In this document: positions 21,339 to 31,164 of the stretch, one piece after another
Layout of the letters: each line of letters opens with the position of its first letter
How positions within the stretch are numbered: position 1 is the stretch's first letter
NCBI GenBank assembly: GCA_951812805.1
Contig: CATOSZ010000001.1
Location: 1,302,001-1,366,000, forward strand
Direction of reading: 5' to 3'
DNA from: an uncultured Alphaproteobacteria bacterium
GTDB lineage: Bacteria > Pseudomonadota > Alphaproteobacteria > GCA-2731375
Length of the DNA: 64,000 nt
The notes under the pieces: model-generated
What the model was told of the DNA's origin: nothing
The model's input: the letters and a program-made list of their open reading frames with translations, nothing else
Database searches by the model: none
Made by a program: the position numbers and the translations under genes

Positions 21339-21818
21339 TCAGCGCGCCAGTCCCTGGTGGCCGAAATGGTCGAGCGCGCCTTGCAGGATGTAGGCGGCGG
21401 CCAGCTTGTCGACCAGCTCGGCCCGGCGCTTGCGGGTGGTGTCCATCTCGTCGACCAGCATGCGCTGGACGGCGGCCGTGCTCATCCGCTCGTCCCAGAA
21501 GGCGATCGGCAGGTCGCGCAGGCCCAGCAGGTTCTGGGCGAACTGCCGCGTCGCCTGGCAGCGCGGCCCCTCGCTGCCGTCCATGTTGACCGGCCAGCCG
21601 AGCACCAGGCCGCCGGCACCGCGTTCGTCGACGATGGCCAGAAGCTTCGCGGCGAGTGCGGCGAACTTGCCCCGGGGAAGCGTTTCGAGCGGCGAAGCGA
21701 TCCTGAGCGCGGGGTCGGAAATGGCGACGCCGACGGTCTTGGAACCGACGTCGAGGCCGAGCACTCGGGCGCCGGGCGCGAGCGCCGCCACGAGGTCGCT
21801 CGTCTTGTCTAGCAGCAT
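21339..21818 (-). CDS. ruvX: YqgF/RuvX family putative Holliday-junction resolvase
   Basis: A 159-residue RNase H-fold nuclease linked to pre-16S rRNA processing and recombination. The N-terminal 'VLGLDVGSKTVGVAISD' (about 19-35) carries the first catalytic Asp. 'LVLGWPVNMDGSEGP' (about 75-89) and 'FWDERMSTAAV' (about 107-117, with Asp-Glu) are the other family signatures. It faces gatC across 118 bp. Confidence 0.95.
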   Translation of the reverse strand: MLLDKTSDLVAALAPGARVLGLDVGSKTVGVAISDPALRIASPLETLPRGKFAALAAKLLAIVDERGAGGLVLGWPVNMDGSEGPRCQATRQFAQNLLGLRDLPIAFWDERMSTAAVQRMLVDEMDTTRKRRAELVDKLAAAYILQGALDHFGHQGLAR

Positions 21819-21936
21819 GGCCGATGATAGGTTCCGCGCGCCCTCGCGGCCCGGTTACGGGTCGCCGAGCGACCGGCCGGGACCGGGCGCGCTGGGACAT
21901 TGAACTCGCTTTGCATGACGATGAGGAACCTCGCAC

Positions 21937-22224
21937 ATGTCGGTCGACAAGGCCACCGTTCGCCGTATCGCGCACCTGGCGCGCATCGGCGTCGAGGAGG
22001 AGGAGCTGGAGGGCCTGTCCGGCGAACTCTCCAGCATCCTGAACTGGATCGAGCAGCTGCACGAAGTCGACACGGAGAACGTGCCGCCACTGGCCAGCGT
22101 CAACCACGCGACGTTGCTGCCACGCGAGGACGTGGTGAACGACGGTGGCGACCCCGACGCGGTGCTGGCCAACGCGCCCGAGCGGCACGACGATTTCTTC
22201 GCCGTGCCGAAGGTGGTGGAATGA
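21937..22224 (+). CDS. gatC: Asp/Glu-tRNA amidotransferase subunit GatC
   Basis: A 95-residue subunit that holds GatA and GatB together. It has the family pattern: a helical N-terminus '[18 protein letters not shown]', '[17 protein letters not shown]' in the middle and a C-terminal '[20 protein letters not shown]'. It overlaps gatA by ATGA. First gene of gatCAB, whose product converts misacylated Glu-tRNA(Gln) and/or Asp-tRNA(Asn) to the correct amides. Confidence 0.96.
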   Translation: MSVDKATVRRIAHLARIGVEEEELEGLSGELSSILNWIEQLHEVDTENVPPLASVNHATLLPREDVVNDGGDPDAVLANAPERHDDFFAVPKVVE

Positions 22225-23711
22225 GCGCGGGGGAACTGGCCGGCCTCGGCATCGCGGAGGCCCGGCGCCGCCTGGCGGCCCGCGAGATCTCCTCGGCCGA
22301 GCTGACGGCGGATTGCCTGGCGGCGGTCGAGGCGGCGGACGCCCTGAACGCCTTCATCCTGAAAACGCCGGAGACGGCAACCGAAATGGCCGCCGCCGCC
22401 GATGCCCGCCTGGCCCGCGGCGACGGGGGCCTGCTGGAAGGCATCCCGCTCGCCATCAAGGACCTGTTCTGCACGAACGGCATCGCCACCACCACGGCGA
22501 GCCGCATCCTCGACGGCTTCACGCCGCCCTACGAGAGCACGGTGACCGAAAAGCTGTTCGCCGAGGGCGCGGTGATGGTCGGCAAGACCAACATGGACGA
22601 GTTCGCCATGGGCTCCTCCAGCGAAACCAGCGCCTGGGGCCCGGTGATCAATCCCTGGCGGGCGACGGGCGACAACAGCCAACGCTCGCCCGGCGGCTCC
22701 TCCGGTGGCTCGGCCTCGGCGGTGGCGGCCGGCCTGGCACTCGGTGCCACGGGGACGGATACCGGCGGCTCGATCCGCCAGCCGGCCTCGCTCACCGGCA
22801 TTGTCGGCTGCAAGCCGACCTATGGCCGCTGTTCGCGCTGGGGCGTCGTCGCCTTCTCCTCCTCCCTCGACCATCCGGGCCCGATGGCCCGAAGCGTCGA
22901 GGACACCGCCCTGCTGCTGCAGGCGATGAGCGGGCACGATCCCAAGGACTCGACCTCGGCCGACGTGCCCGTGCCGGATTTCGCCGCCGCCATACCCGGC
23001 GACCTAAAGGGCCTGAAGATCGGCATCCCGCGGGAATACCGCGTCGACGGCATGCCGGACGCGGTGGAAACGCTCTGGTCCACGGGCGCCGACTGGCTGC
23101 GCGCGGCGGGCGCGGAGGTCGTCGACATCTCCCTGCCGCACACGAAATACGCCCTGCCGACCTACTACATCGTGGCGCCGGCCGAAGCGTCCTCCAACCT
23201 GGCGCGCTACGACGGCGTGCGCTACGGCCTTCGGGTCGCGCAGGCGGACGTCAACGACATGTATGCCGCGACCAGGCGCGCCGGCTTCGGGGCCGAGGTG
23301 CGCCGCCGCGTGCTGATCGGCACCTATGTGCTCTCGGCCGGCTATTACGACGCCTACTATCTCAAGGCCCAGCAGGTCCGCCGGCTGATCCTGCGCGACT
23401 TCGAGGAGGCCTTCGAACGGGTCGACGCGATCCTGACGCCGACCGCGCCGGAGGCCGCCTTCGCCATCGGCGCCAAGTCGGACGACCCGATCGCGATGTA
23501 CCTGAACGACGTCTTCACCGTGCCGGGCGACCTCTCGGGCGTACCGGGGATATCGGTCCCGGCCGGGCTGTCGGCCGAGGGGCTGCCGCTCGGCCTGCAG
23601 GTGATGGCGCGGGCCTTCGACGAGGAAACCATGTTCCGGGTCGCGGGCCGGATCGAGGATGCCGCGGGCTTCGATGCCAAGCCCGCGGCCTGGTGGCGGG
23701 GGGAGTCATGA
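22221..23711 (+). CDS. gatA: Asp/Glu-tRNA amidotransferase subunit GatA
   Basis: A 496-residue amidase-signature glutaminase that supplies ammonia to GatB. The Lys in 'LAIKDLFC' (about 79), the '[10 protein letters not shown]' loop (about 158-167) and the catalytic Ser region '[11 protein letters not shown]' (about 179-189) are complete. Full length. Overlaps gatC at its start and gatB at its end by ATGA each, which indicates translational coupling. Confidence 0.97.
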   Translation: MSAGELAGLGIAEARRRLAAREISSAELTADCLAAVEAADALNAFILKTPETATEMAAAADARLARGDGGLLEGIPLAIKDLFCTNGIATTTASRILDGFTPPYESTVTEKLFAEGAVMVGKTNMDEFAMGSSSETSAWGPVINPWRATGDNSQRSPGGSSGGSASAVAAGLALGATGTDTGGSIRQPASLTGIVGCKPTYGRCSRWGVVAFSSSLDHPGPMARSVEDTALLLQAMSGHDPKDSTSADVPVPDFAAAIPGDLKGLKIGIPREYRVDGMPDAVETLWSTGADWLRAAGAEVVDISLPHTKYALPTYYIVAPAEASSNLARYDGVRYGLRVAQADVNDMYAATRRAGFGAEVRRRVLIGTYVLSAGYYDAYYLKAQQVRRLILRDFEEAFERVDAILTPTAPEAAFAIGAKSDDPIAMYLNDVFTVPGDLSGVPGISVPAGLSAEGLPLGLQVMARAFDEETMFRVAGRIEDAAGFDAKPAAWWRGES

Positions 23712-25177
23712 GCGCGAACGGCCAGGATCTGATTCAAGGCGCCAGCGGCGAGTGGGAAGTCGTCATCGGCCTCGAGGTGCATGCCCAGGTCGCCTCCGCC
23801 TCCAAGCTGTTTTCCGGCGCGGACACGTCTTTCGGCGCCCCGCCCAACAGCCAGGTCAGCCTGGTCGACGCGGCGATGCCCGGCATGCTGCCGGTGATCA
23901 ACCGGATTTGCGTCGAACAGGCGGTGCGGACCGGCCTCGGCCTCGGCGCGGCGATCAACCGGGTCTCGATCTTCGATCGCAAGAACTACTTCTATCCCGA
24001 CCTGCCGGCCGGCTATCAGATCTCGCAGTTCAAGAACCCGATCGTCGGTGAAGGCGAGGTGGAGATCGAGCTGGCGGACGGGCGCACGCAGACCGTCGGC
24101 ATCGAGCGGCTGCATCTCGAACAGGACGCCGGCAAGAGCCTGCACGACCAGCACCCGAACCTGACCTATGTCGACCTTAACCGGGCCGGCGTCGCGTTGA
24201 TGGAGATCGTCTCGAAGCCGGACATGCGTTCCGCCGAAGAAGCGGGCGCCTATCTGCGCAAGCTGCGGGCGATCCTGCGTTATCTCGGCACCTGCGACGG
24301 CAACATGCAGGAAGGCTCGATGCGGGCGGACGTCAACGTCTCGGTGCGCCGCCCCGGCGCGGAGCTCGGCACCCGGACGGAGACCAAGAACCTCAACTCC
24401 GTCCGCTTCGTCGAGCAGGCGATCCACTACGAGGCCCGCCGCCAGGTCGACCTCATCGAGGGGGGCGGCCAGGTCGTGCAACAGACCCGGTTGCTCGACA
24501 CCGAGCGCGGCATCACGCGGGAAATGCGGAGCAAGGAAGAAGCGCACGACTATCGCTACTTCCCCGATCCCGATCTGCTGCCGCTGGAGCTGGAGGAAGA
24601 GATGATCGCGCGGATCCGGTCCGAACTGCCGGAGCTGCCCGATGCCAAGCGTGCGCGTTACGTCGCCGAACTCGGCCTCTCGGATTACGACGCCGGCGTG
24701 CTGGTGGCGGAGAAGGAGACCGCCGACTTCTTCGAGACGGTGGCCGCGGGACGCGAGGCCAAGACCGTCGCCAACTGGGTGATGGGCGATTTCTTCGGCC
24801 AGCTGAACCGGAGCGGGCTGGACGTCGCCGACAGTCCCGTGAGCGCGGCGCAGCTGGGCGGTCTGCTGGATCTGCTGGACGACGGCACGATCTCCCAGCG
24901 TATCGCCAAGCAGGTCTTCGAGACGATGTTCCAAAGCGGCGAGGACGCGCGCACCATCGTCGAGCGCGAAGGCCTCACCCAGGTTTCCGACAGCTCCGAG
25001 ATCGAGGCGCTGATCGACACGGTGATCGCCGAGAACCCGGACCGGGTGGCCGAGATCCGGGGCGGCAAGGACAAGCTTGTCGGCTGGTTCGTCGGCCAGG
25101 TGATGAAGGCGAGCCAGGGCAAGGCCAACCCGCAGCTGGTCAACCAGCTACTGCGCGACAAGCTGCTGGCGGGCTAG
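23708..25177 (+). CDS. gatB: Asp/Glu-tRNA amidotransferase subunit GatB
   Basis: A 489-residue kinase/transamidase subunit. The N-terminal signature '[12 protein letters not shown]', the '[17 protein letters not shown]' block (about 95-113) and 'RADVNVSVR' (about 200) are diagnostic, and the C-terminal YqeY-like helical tail that binds tRNA is present to the end. It is the last of the three coupled gat genes; a PLP enzyme follows after 4 bp. Confidence 0.97.
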   Translation: MSANGQDLIQGASGEWEVVIGLEVHAQVASASKLFSGADTSFGAPPNSQVSLVDAAMPGMLPVINRICVEQAVRTGLGLGAAINRVSIFDRKNYFYPDLPAGYQISQFKNPIVGEGEVEIELADGRTQTVGIERLHLEQDAGKSLHDQHPNLTYVDLNRAGVALMEIVSKPDMRSAEEAGAYLRKLRAILRYLGTCDGNMQEGSMRADVNVSVRRPGAELGTRTETKNLNSVRFVEQAIHYEARRQVDLIEGGGQVVQQTRLLDTERGITREMRSKEEAHDYRYFPDPDLLPLELEEEMIARIRSELPELPDAKRARYVAELGLSDYDAGVLVAEKETADFFETVAAGREAKTVANWVMGDFFGQLNRSGLDVADSPVSAAQLGGLLDLLDDGTISQRIAKQVFETMFQSGEDARTIVEREGLTQVSDSSEIEALIDTVIAENPDRVAEIRGGKDKLVGWFVGQVMKASQGKANPQLVNQLLRDKLLAG

Positions 25178-25181
25178 CGGC

Positions 25182-26327
25182 ATGGCAAACGGCAACGACT
25201 GGAAGCCGGAGACGAAGACCGCCCAGGCGCTCGGCTGGATCGACGAGCGGACGCGGGCGGTATCGCCGCCGCTCCACCTCTCCTCGACCTATATCCGCGA
25301 TCCCGACAACCAGTACCGCTCCGGCTATGGCTACGGTCGCGACGACAACCCGACCTTCGAACAGGCCGAAGCGCTGTTGTGCGAACTCGAGGGCGGGGCC
25401 GAAGCCATGCTCTTCGCCTCGGGCATGGCCGCGGCGACGGCGGTGTTCCGCGCGCTGAAGCCGGGCGATCACGTCATCGCGCAGGAGGTCATGTACTGGG
25501 GGCTTCGTCACTGGCTGCTGGAACAGGGCATCGGCTGGGGTCTCGACATCGAGTTTCTGCCGACCTGGGACATGGACGCGCTCGCCGCCGCCGTCCGGCC
25601 CGGCGAAACCAAGCTGGTCTGGATCGAAACCCCGGCCAATCCGATGTGGCATATCGTCGACATCGAGCGGGCGGCCGAAATCGCGCATGGGGCGGGCGCC
25701 CGCCTCGCCGTCGACGGCACGACCGCAACCCCGGTGCTGAGCCGGCCGCTCGACCTCGGCGCCGATCTCGTCATGCATTCGGCGACCAAATACCTGAACG
25801 GCCACAGCGACATCGTCGCCGGCGCGCTGATCACGCGGGCCGCGGACGAGGTCTGGGCGGCGCTTCGCGCCCAGCGCCACGACGGCGGCGCCATTCTCGG
25901 CTCGTTCGAGGCCTGGCTGCTGCTGCGCGGCATGCGCACCCTGCATCTCCGGGTCGGTGCGGCCTCGGCAAACGCGCTCACCATCGCGCGCCATTTCCAG
26001 GGGCATCCGGCCATCTCGGAGGTGCTCTATCCCGGCCTCCAGGAACATCCCGGGCACGAAATCGCCCGCCGGCAGATGCAGGGCGGCTTCGGCGGCATGC
26101 TCTCCCTGCGCTTCGCGGGCGGCGAGGCGGCGGCGGTCCAGGCCGCGGCCCGGGTCAAGCTCTGGAAGCGGGCGACCTCCCTCGGCGGGGTCGAAAGCCT
26201 GATCGAACACCGCGCCTCCATCGAAGGCCCGGACACGCCGGTGCCGGGCGACCTCTTGCGCCTGTCGACCGGTATCGAGGATGCTGAGGACCTGATCGCC
26301 GATCTCGAAGCCGCCATGGAGGCCTGA
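25182..26327 (+). CDS. Cys/Met-metabolism PLP enzyme (cystathionine gamma-synthase/beta-lyase type)
   Basis: A 381-residue fold-type I PLP enzyme. The Schiff-base Lys is in 'HSATKYLNGHSD' (about residue 202). 'RSGYGYGRDDNPT' (about 47-59) carries the Tyr/Arg phosphate-binding pair contributed to the partner subunit, and 'FASGMAA' (about 80) and 'IETPANPMWHIVDI' (about 148-161) are conserved. It handles a sulfur amino acid or related substrate by beta/gamma elimination or replacement; the exact reaction is not determined. It starts 4 bp after gatB and runs 1 bp from the next gene, so it is probably in the gat transcript. Confidence 0.9.
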   Translation: MANGNDWKPETKTAQALGWIDERTRAVSPPLHLSSTYIRDPDNQYRSGYGYGRDDNPTFEQAEALLCELEGGAEAMLFASGMAAATAVFRALKPGDHVIAQEVMYWGLRHWLLEQGIGWGLDIEFLPTWDMDALAAAVRPGETKLVWIETPANPMWHIVDIERAAEIAHGAGARLAVDGTTATPVLSRPLDLGADLVMHSATKYLNGHSDIVAGALITRAADEVWAALRAQRHDGGAILGSFEAWLLLRGMRTLHLRVGAASANALTIARHFQGHPAISEVLYPGLQEHPGHEIARRQMQGGFGGMLSLRFAGGEAAAVQAAARVKLWKRATSLGGVESLIEHRASIEGPDTPVPGDLLRLSTGIEDAEDLIADLEAAMEA

Positions 26328-26328
26328 C

Positions 26329-26874
26329 ATGTCCGACCCGATCCGCTATCTCCTCGACCGGGAGGAGATTCGCGACTGCATGGCCCGTTACGCCCGCGGC
26401 GTCGATCGCGGCGATTGGGAGGCGGTGCGCGCGACCTATCACGCCGACGCCTTCGACGATCATGGCGACTATAAGGGCGACATCGACGGCTTCATCTCCT
26501 TCGCCAGCGCGCGGACCGGGTCTTTGCCCCAGGTCATGCATTTCCTCGGCCAGTCGCTGATCGAGTTCGCGGACGCCGACACGGCGATCGTCGAGACCTA
26601 TTTCATGACCGCGCATACCCTGGACGCCGCCGGCCGCCAAGCCTACGGCACGGTCGAGGACGGCACCGTGCAGCTCTCGGCGATGGGCCGCTACGCCGAT
26701 CGCTTCGAGCGCCGCGACGACGTCTGGCGGGTGGCGCACCGTATCGTCATCTTCGAGGCGACGCGGATCTTCACCAACGACGTCCCACCGTTGAGGCCGG
26801 ACTGGGCGCACCGCCGGCGCGACTTGGACGACCCGATCTATGTGCTGCGCCGGGAAGCCGGACTGGACGTTTGA
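26329..26874 (+). CDS. SnoaL-like / NTF2-fold protein
   Basis: A 181-residue protein with the pattern of the SnoaL-like dehydratase/isomerase group: 'LLDREEIRDCMARYARGVDRGDWEAV' near the N-terminus, then 'MHFLGQSLIEFADADTAIVETYF' and 'GRYADRFERRDDVWRVAHR'. Members form a small alpha+beta cone that binds hydrophobic substrates. The function is not assigned. It starts 1 bp after the PLP enzyme, so the two are likely translated together. Confidence 0.85.
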   Translation: MSDPIRYLLDREEIRDCMARYARGVDRGDWEAVRATYHADAFDDHGDYKGDIDGFISFASARTGSLPQVMHFLGQSLIEFADADTAIVETYFMTAHTLDAAGRQAYGTVEDGTVQLSAMGRYADRFERRDDVWRVAHRIVIFEATRIFTNDVPPLRPDWAHRRRDLDDPIYVLRREAGLDV

Positions 26875-26907
26875 GGAAGAGGGGGTGAGGCCGGGGGGAC
26901 CGGCTCG

Positions 26908-28971
26908 CTAACCCCCTTCCATCTGGTCGGGCAGCCAGCTGACAATCTCGGGGAAGAAGTAGATCAATACGACGTTCAGCAAAATGATGCCGACGAACGG
27001 CATCACGCCGTAGACGATCTCCTTCAAGGCGACATCGCCGCTTATACCTCGCAGCACGAATAATATGATCCCGACGGGTGGTGTTATCAGCCCGACCTCG
27101 ATCATCATCACCAGGGCGATACCGAACCAGATCGCATCGAAGCCCAACGCCTGGACGATCGGGAAGGTCACCGGCAGGGTCATCAGCATCATCGAAATCG
27201 GGTCGATGAACATGCCGAGCACGATGTAGATCAGGCCGATGATCGCCATGACGACCCAGGGCGCCAACTCCGCCGCCTCGACCACCGAGACCATGGTGCG
27301 CGGCAGGCGCAGATAGTCGAACACCCAACTCAGGATCGAGGCGCCGACGACGATGAAGAGCAGCATCGAGGTTACCTTCACCGTCTCCAGCGCGGTGTCG
27401 TAGAGGATCTGCCAGCTGAGCTTGCGGCGTTGCAGGCACAGCAGCAGGGCGACCACCGCGCCGAGGGCGCCCGCCTCCGTCGGCGTCGCGACACCGGCAT
27501 AGAGCGAGCCGAGCACGGCGATGATCAGCACCAGGAACGGCAGCACGCCGAGCAGGGATTTGAATTTCGCCCCCCAGCTGTAGCTGTCGCCGCGCGGCGC
27601 CGAGCCGTCGATCAGAACGGCCCAGAGAAAAACGCCGCCCATCAGCGAGAGCATCAACATCATGCCGGGAATGATGCCGGCGATGAACAGCACGGTGATC
27701 GGCGCGCCGACCGTGGTGCCGTAGATGATCATCGCGATGGAGGGTGGGATCAGGATGCCGAGCGTTCCGCCGGCCGCGACGATGCCGTAGGTCAGGCGCG
27801 GGCTGTAGCCGCGGCGAATCATTTCCGGGCAGGCGACGGTGCCCATGGTCGCGGCCGTCGCCAGGCTGGAGCCGGAGACGGCGGCGAAGACGCCGCAGGC
27901 CCCGACGCTCGCATGCGCGATGCCGCCCGGCATTCGACCCATCCAATGCAGCAGCGCATCGAACAGCTCCGTCGTCACGCCGGACCGCAGCAGCAGCGCG
28001 CCCATCAGCACGAACATCGGCACGGCCGTCAGCGTGAAGGAATTCAAGCTGTTCCATGACCGCTCCGCCATCAACGACAGCTGCGTGTCCGGCAACAGGA
28101 AATAGAGCCCGAACATGCCGATGATACCGAGCGCCATGGCGATTCGCACGCCCATCAGCAAGGTCACCAGCATGGCCACGACCAGCAGGATGCCGATGGT
28201 CAGCAGGCTGACGCCCTTGGCCCAGATGAAAATCCCCGCAAGGCCGGCGCAGGTGAGCGCGACATAGACCGCGATCTTCACCCCGCTCCATGACAGCACC
28301 GCGATAGCGAAGGCGACGACCAGCGTGACGGTGCCCCAGTCGACCCGCGTATCGCCGATCTTCGGCGGCTTCGGCCCCAGGACCAGCAGGACGACGACGG
28401 CGATGGCGAGTGCCGCCGGTCCGGCCCAGCGCGCGAGTTGATTGCGCCTCGGGCTCAGGCGGAACTGATCGGCGAAGATGGCCAGCGCGAAGGAGATGAT
28501 GCCGATGGCGACGGGTGTCTCCGGGATCCACTGCGGCGTCGCCAGCAGGCCCCAGTCGCGGGTGTCGTTGACGAACTCGGAATGGACGAAGGTGACCATC
28601 TGCCAGGCGACGAAGACGAGGAACAGGAGACCGACCCAGCCGGACACCAGTTCCAAAGTCTTGCGAATTTCCGGGCGCACCCAGCCGACCAGCAGTTCGA
28701 CCTGGATATGGCTGCCCTCGCGCTGGGCCTGGGCCAGGGCCGCATACGTCAAACCGAGCAGCAGGTAGGTCGCGACCTCCGTTACCCAGAAGGTCGGCTC
28801 GTTGAAGACATAGCGCGAGACCACCTCGTAGACGATGATCCCCGTCATCGCCAGCAAGGCAATGGTGCTGAGCGCCGCGGTGGCGCCGGAAATCTTGTCG
28901 ATTATCGAGACGAGGATGAAGCGTTCGTCGTCGCTGCTCCCCCCCGCCGTCATTGCTTCACTTTCGGCCAC
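26908..28971 (-). CDS. TRAP transporter, fused small and large permease (DctQM type)
   Basis: A 687-residue inner-membrane protein. Residues about 1-190 are the DctQ-like four-helix part ('TFWVTEVATYLLLGLTYAALA'), and the remainder is the DctM-like ion-coupled permease ('VPMFVLMGALLLRSG', 'FAAVSGSSLATAATMG', 'GGTLGILIPPSI', 'MIEVGLITPPVG'). A GTG at 28971 is favoured because 'ggggag' sits 7-8 bp upstream; an ATG at 28953 is the alternative. The frame is open further upstream, but that part overlaps the divergent DctP gene. It works with that periplasmic protein to take up a carboxylate or similar anion using a sodium gradient. Confidence 0.92.
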   Translation of the reverse strand: MAESEAMTAGGSSDDERFILVSIIDKISGATAALSTIALLAMTGIIVYEVVSRYVFNEPTFWVTEVATYLLLGLTYAALAQAQREGSHIQVELLVGWVRPEIRKTLELVSGWVGLLFLVFVAWQMVTFVHSEFVNDTRDWGLLATPQWIPETPVAIGIISFALAIFADQFRLSPRRNQLARWAGPAALAIAVVVLLVLGPKPPKIGDTRVDWGTVTLVVAFAIAVLSWSGVKIAVYVALTCAGLAGIFIWAKGVSLLTIGILLVVAMLVTLLMGVRIAMALGIIGMFGLYFLLPDTQLSLMAERSWNSLNSFTLTAVPMFVLMGALLLRSGVTTELFDALLHWMGRMPGGIAHASVGACGVFAAVSGSSLATAATMGTVACPEMIRRGYSPRLTYGIVAAGGTLGILIPPSIAMIIYGTTVGAPITVLFIAGIIPGMMLMLSLMGGVFLWAVLIDGSAPRGDSYSWGAKFKSLLGVLPFLVLIIAVLGSLYAGVATPTEAGALGAVVALLLCLQRRKLSWQILYDTALETVKVTSMLLFIVVGASILSWVFDYLRLPRTMVSVVEAAELAPWVVMAIIGLIYIVLGMFIDPISMMLMTLPVTFPIVQALGFDAIWFGIALVMMIEVGLITPPVGIILFVLRGISGDVALKEIVYGVMPFVGIILLNVVLIYFFPEIVSWLPDQMEGG

Positions 28972-29101
28972 ACCGCATCTCCCCTGCCCTCGGCACGAGC
29001 CCCGACAAGGGGCATGGTTGCCATGACGCGGCGGCAACAATAAGCTTTGCCCGCGATGCGCCGCAACCAGCGGCCATGAACTTGACCTGGGAGGGAGACG
29101 C

Positions 29102-30124
29102 ATGAACAAGGTTTTGACCGGCGTGCTCGGCATGGCGCTTGGCGCCGGAATGCCGACCACGGCGAAGGCCGCGGAGTTTGACTTGACGCTGGCGACGTTG
29201 CCGGTGCCCGGCACCACGTTCGATTTTGCCATCAAGGGCGTGCCGGAGCGGATCGAAAAAGCGACCAACGGCCGCGTGAAGATCACCGTCAACGACAGCC
29301 TCGTCGGCGGCACGCAGTTGGCCCCGGCGGTGCGCGAAGGTCGCGTCGACCTGGTCGCCGCCATCCATCCGTACCTCAGCTCGCAGGAGCCCCGCATGGG
29401 CCTCTCCAACCTGCCGGGCCTGATTTCCAACGCCATGGAGTACAAGTTCATCTTCGACGCCTTCTACGGCGCCGACCTGGCAAAGATCTGGTCGGAGAAG
29501 TGGAACTCGCAGGTCCTCGCCGAGGGGCTGTGGACGAACCAGCTGGTCTGGTCGAAAAGGCCGCTGCACAAGGTCGAAGACTTCAAGGGTCTGAAGATCC
29601 GCGTGCACAATCGTGAGACCGCGCTGCTGATGAACGCGGTCGGCGCCAAGCCGACGCCGATGGCCGCCGCCGAAGTCATGGCCGGCCTGCAGCGTGGCGT
29701 GATCGACGCGCTGACCACGTCGACCTGCTATGGCTACAAGCAGGAGTTCTGGCGGATCGCCAAGAACGTCTACAACTGGCGGATCGCGCCGCAGACCGGT
29801 TGGGCGGTGCTCGCCAACAACGACGTCTGGGCCAAGATCCCGGCCGACCTGCAGGTGACGATCAAGAAGGCGATGCTGGAGATGCAGGAGGAGATGTTCA
29901 ACGACTACTACTCCCACACGCGTCGTTGCATCACCGGCCTGCAGGAGAAGGGCGTGAAGTTCGAGGTCGCGAAGGAAAGCGAAATCGCGCGCCTGTTCGT
30001 GCCGAAGTACACCGAGGCCGTCTACAAGGGCTGGTACGCCCGGGCCAAGCAGGTGGGCTTCGACGGCGAGGCCTATGTCGCCAAGACCCGTAAGGTCCTC
30101 GGCGTCGACATCAACTACGACTAA
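29102..30124 (+). CDS. TRAP transporter substrate-binding protein (DctP type)
   Basis: A 340-residue periplasmic protein. The signal peptide covers about residues 1-24 ('GVLGMALGAGMPTTAKA'). The DctP pattern includes 'IEKATNGRVKITV', 'APAVREGRVDLVA', 'FKGLKIRVHNRET' (with the Arg that pairs with a substrate carboxylate) and 'AEVMAGLQRGVIDAL'. It binds the ligand in the periplasm and passes it to the fused permease encoded divergently (130-bp gap). Start with 'gggagggag' upstream. The neighbouring amidohydrolase and CoA-transferase genes suggest a carboxylate that is then degraded through a CoA ester. Confidence 0.93.
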   Translation: MNKVLTGVLGMALGAGMPTTAKAAEFDLTLATLPVPGTTFDFAIKGVPERIEKATNGRVKITVNDSLVGGTQLAPAVREGRVDLVAAIHPYLSSQEPRMGLSNLPGLISNAMEYKFIFDAFYGADLAKIWSEKWNSQVLAEGLWTNQLVWSKRPLHKVEDFKGLKIRVHNRETALLMNAVGAKPTPMAAAEVMAGLQRGVIDALTTSTCYGYKQEFWRIAKNVYNWRIAPQTGWAVLANNDVWAKIPADLQVTIKKAMLEMQEEMFNDYYSHTRRCITGLQEKGVKFEVAKESEIARLFVPKYTEAVYKGWYARAKQVGFDGEAYVAKTRKVLGVDINYD

Positions 30125-30148
30125 TCCGTCAACGCCGACGGTAACGAC

Positions 30149-30178
30149 GGGCCCCCTCGGGAAACCGGGGGGGCCCGA
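30149..30178 (+). terminator. Strong GC hairpin after the dctP-like gene
   Basis: GGGCCCCCTCGG pairs with CCGGGGGGGCCC around a short loop, 24 bp after the stop codon at 30124. There is no T-run, so it may slow or end transcription, or protect the mRNA 3' end so that the binding protein is made in excess of the genes downstream. Confidence 0.5.
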
Positions 30179-30197
30179 TCGCATTTCGGGGGGAGCC

Positions 30198-31019
30198 ATG
30201 GCCGATTTGGTGGTCGACGTCTGGGCCAATTACTGGAACCGCGCCTTCTTCGAGGCCGAGCCGCTACTGGCCGGCCTCTACGAGCGGCTCTCGCTGCAGG
30301 CGCGGATGGCGCTCGATGCGGACGACCTGGCGCGCGAGGCGGCGGCCGGCGGCGTCGACAAGGTCGTCCTCTCCGGCACCGCCTTTCCCGGCAGCCCGGC
30401 AGACAACGACGCGGTGGCGGCGGTAGTTGTCCGCCATCCCAAAACACTGATAGGCGCGGCGAGCGTCGATCCCCGCGCCGGTATGGCCGCGGTGCGCGAG
30501 TTGCGGCGCGCCGTGACGGAGCTCGGCTTTCGCGCCCTCAAGCTCTTCCCCTACGTCTACGACCGGCCGCCGAACGACGCGATCTACTATCCGCTCTATG
30601 CGGCCTGTATCGACCTGGCGATCCCGGTGCTGCTGCTGACCGGACACACCGCCGTCCGCGCCGCCTCGGAGCCCGGCCGGCCGCACTACCTCGACGACGT
30701 CTGCCTGCACTTCCCCGAACTCGTCGTCGTCGCCGGCCATGCCGGCTTTCCCTGGACGCAGGAGCTCGTCTCCCTCGCCTGGAAGCACGAGAACCTTTAC
30801 ATCGACAGCTCGGGCCACCGGCCGAAGTACTTCCCGCCGGAGCTGACCCGTTTCCTCGACAGTTATGGCCGGCGCAAGGTGATGTTCGGCACCGGCTGGC
30901 CGCTGATGGACCATGCGGGCCCGCGTCGCGAACTCGACGCTTTGGACCTGAAGCCGGCGAGCCGGGCGGCGTTCCTCGGTGGGAACGCGGCCCGCGTGCT
31001 GGGGCTGGCGACGTCATGA
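30198..31019 (+). CDS. Amidohydrolase-family (TIM-barrel) protein
   Basis: A 273-residue member of the amidohydrolase 2 group (ACMSD-like hydrolases and decarboxylases). 'DVWANYWN' replaces the usual HxH metal motif at the N-terminus. 'GFRALKLFPYVY' (about 111), 'LLLTGHTAVRA' (about 145), 'VVVAGHAGFPWT' (about 178) and 'VMFGTGWPLMDH' (about 230) follow the barrel strands. The loss of the first His pair suggests a lactonase-like or altered metal site. The start has 'gggggagcc' upstream. It overlaps the CoA-transferase gene by ATGA, so the two acted in one pathway before the IS insertion. Confidence 0.82.
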   Translation: MADLVVDVWANYWNRAFFEAEPLLAGLYERLSLQARMALDADDLAREAAAGGVDKVVLSGTAFPGSPADNDAVAAVVVRHPKTLIGAASVDPRAGMAAVRELRRAVTELGFRALKLFPYVYDRPPNDAIYYPLYAACIDLAIPVLLLTGHTAVRAASEPGRPHYLDDVCLHFPELVVVAGHAGFPWTQELVSLAWKHENLYIDSSGHRPKYFPPELTRFLDSYGRRKVMFGTGWPLMDHAGPRRELDALDLKPASRAAFLGGNAARVLGLATS

Positions 31020-31164
31020 GCGGCCCCCGCCCGCTCGCCGGCATTCGCATCCTCGACTGTGAATCGGCATGCAAAACTGACCCACTTTGGTGGGTTATGA
31101 GCGGTAAGAATTGACCCACCTGGAACGCTAGCATCCGCACGGAACAGTGCGGAGGAAAGAGCAG

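Noticed and set aside
28972-29451. N-terminal extension of the TRAP permease frame
   Set aside because: It overlaps the divergent dctP-like gene including its signal peptide; the permease family starts where the GTG/ATG near 28971-28953 lies.
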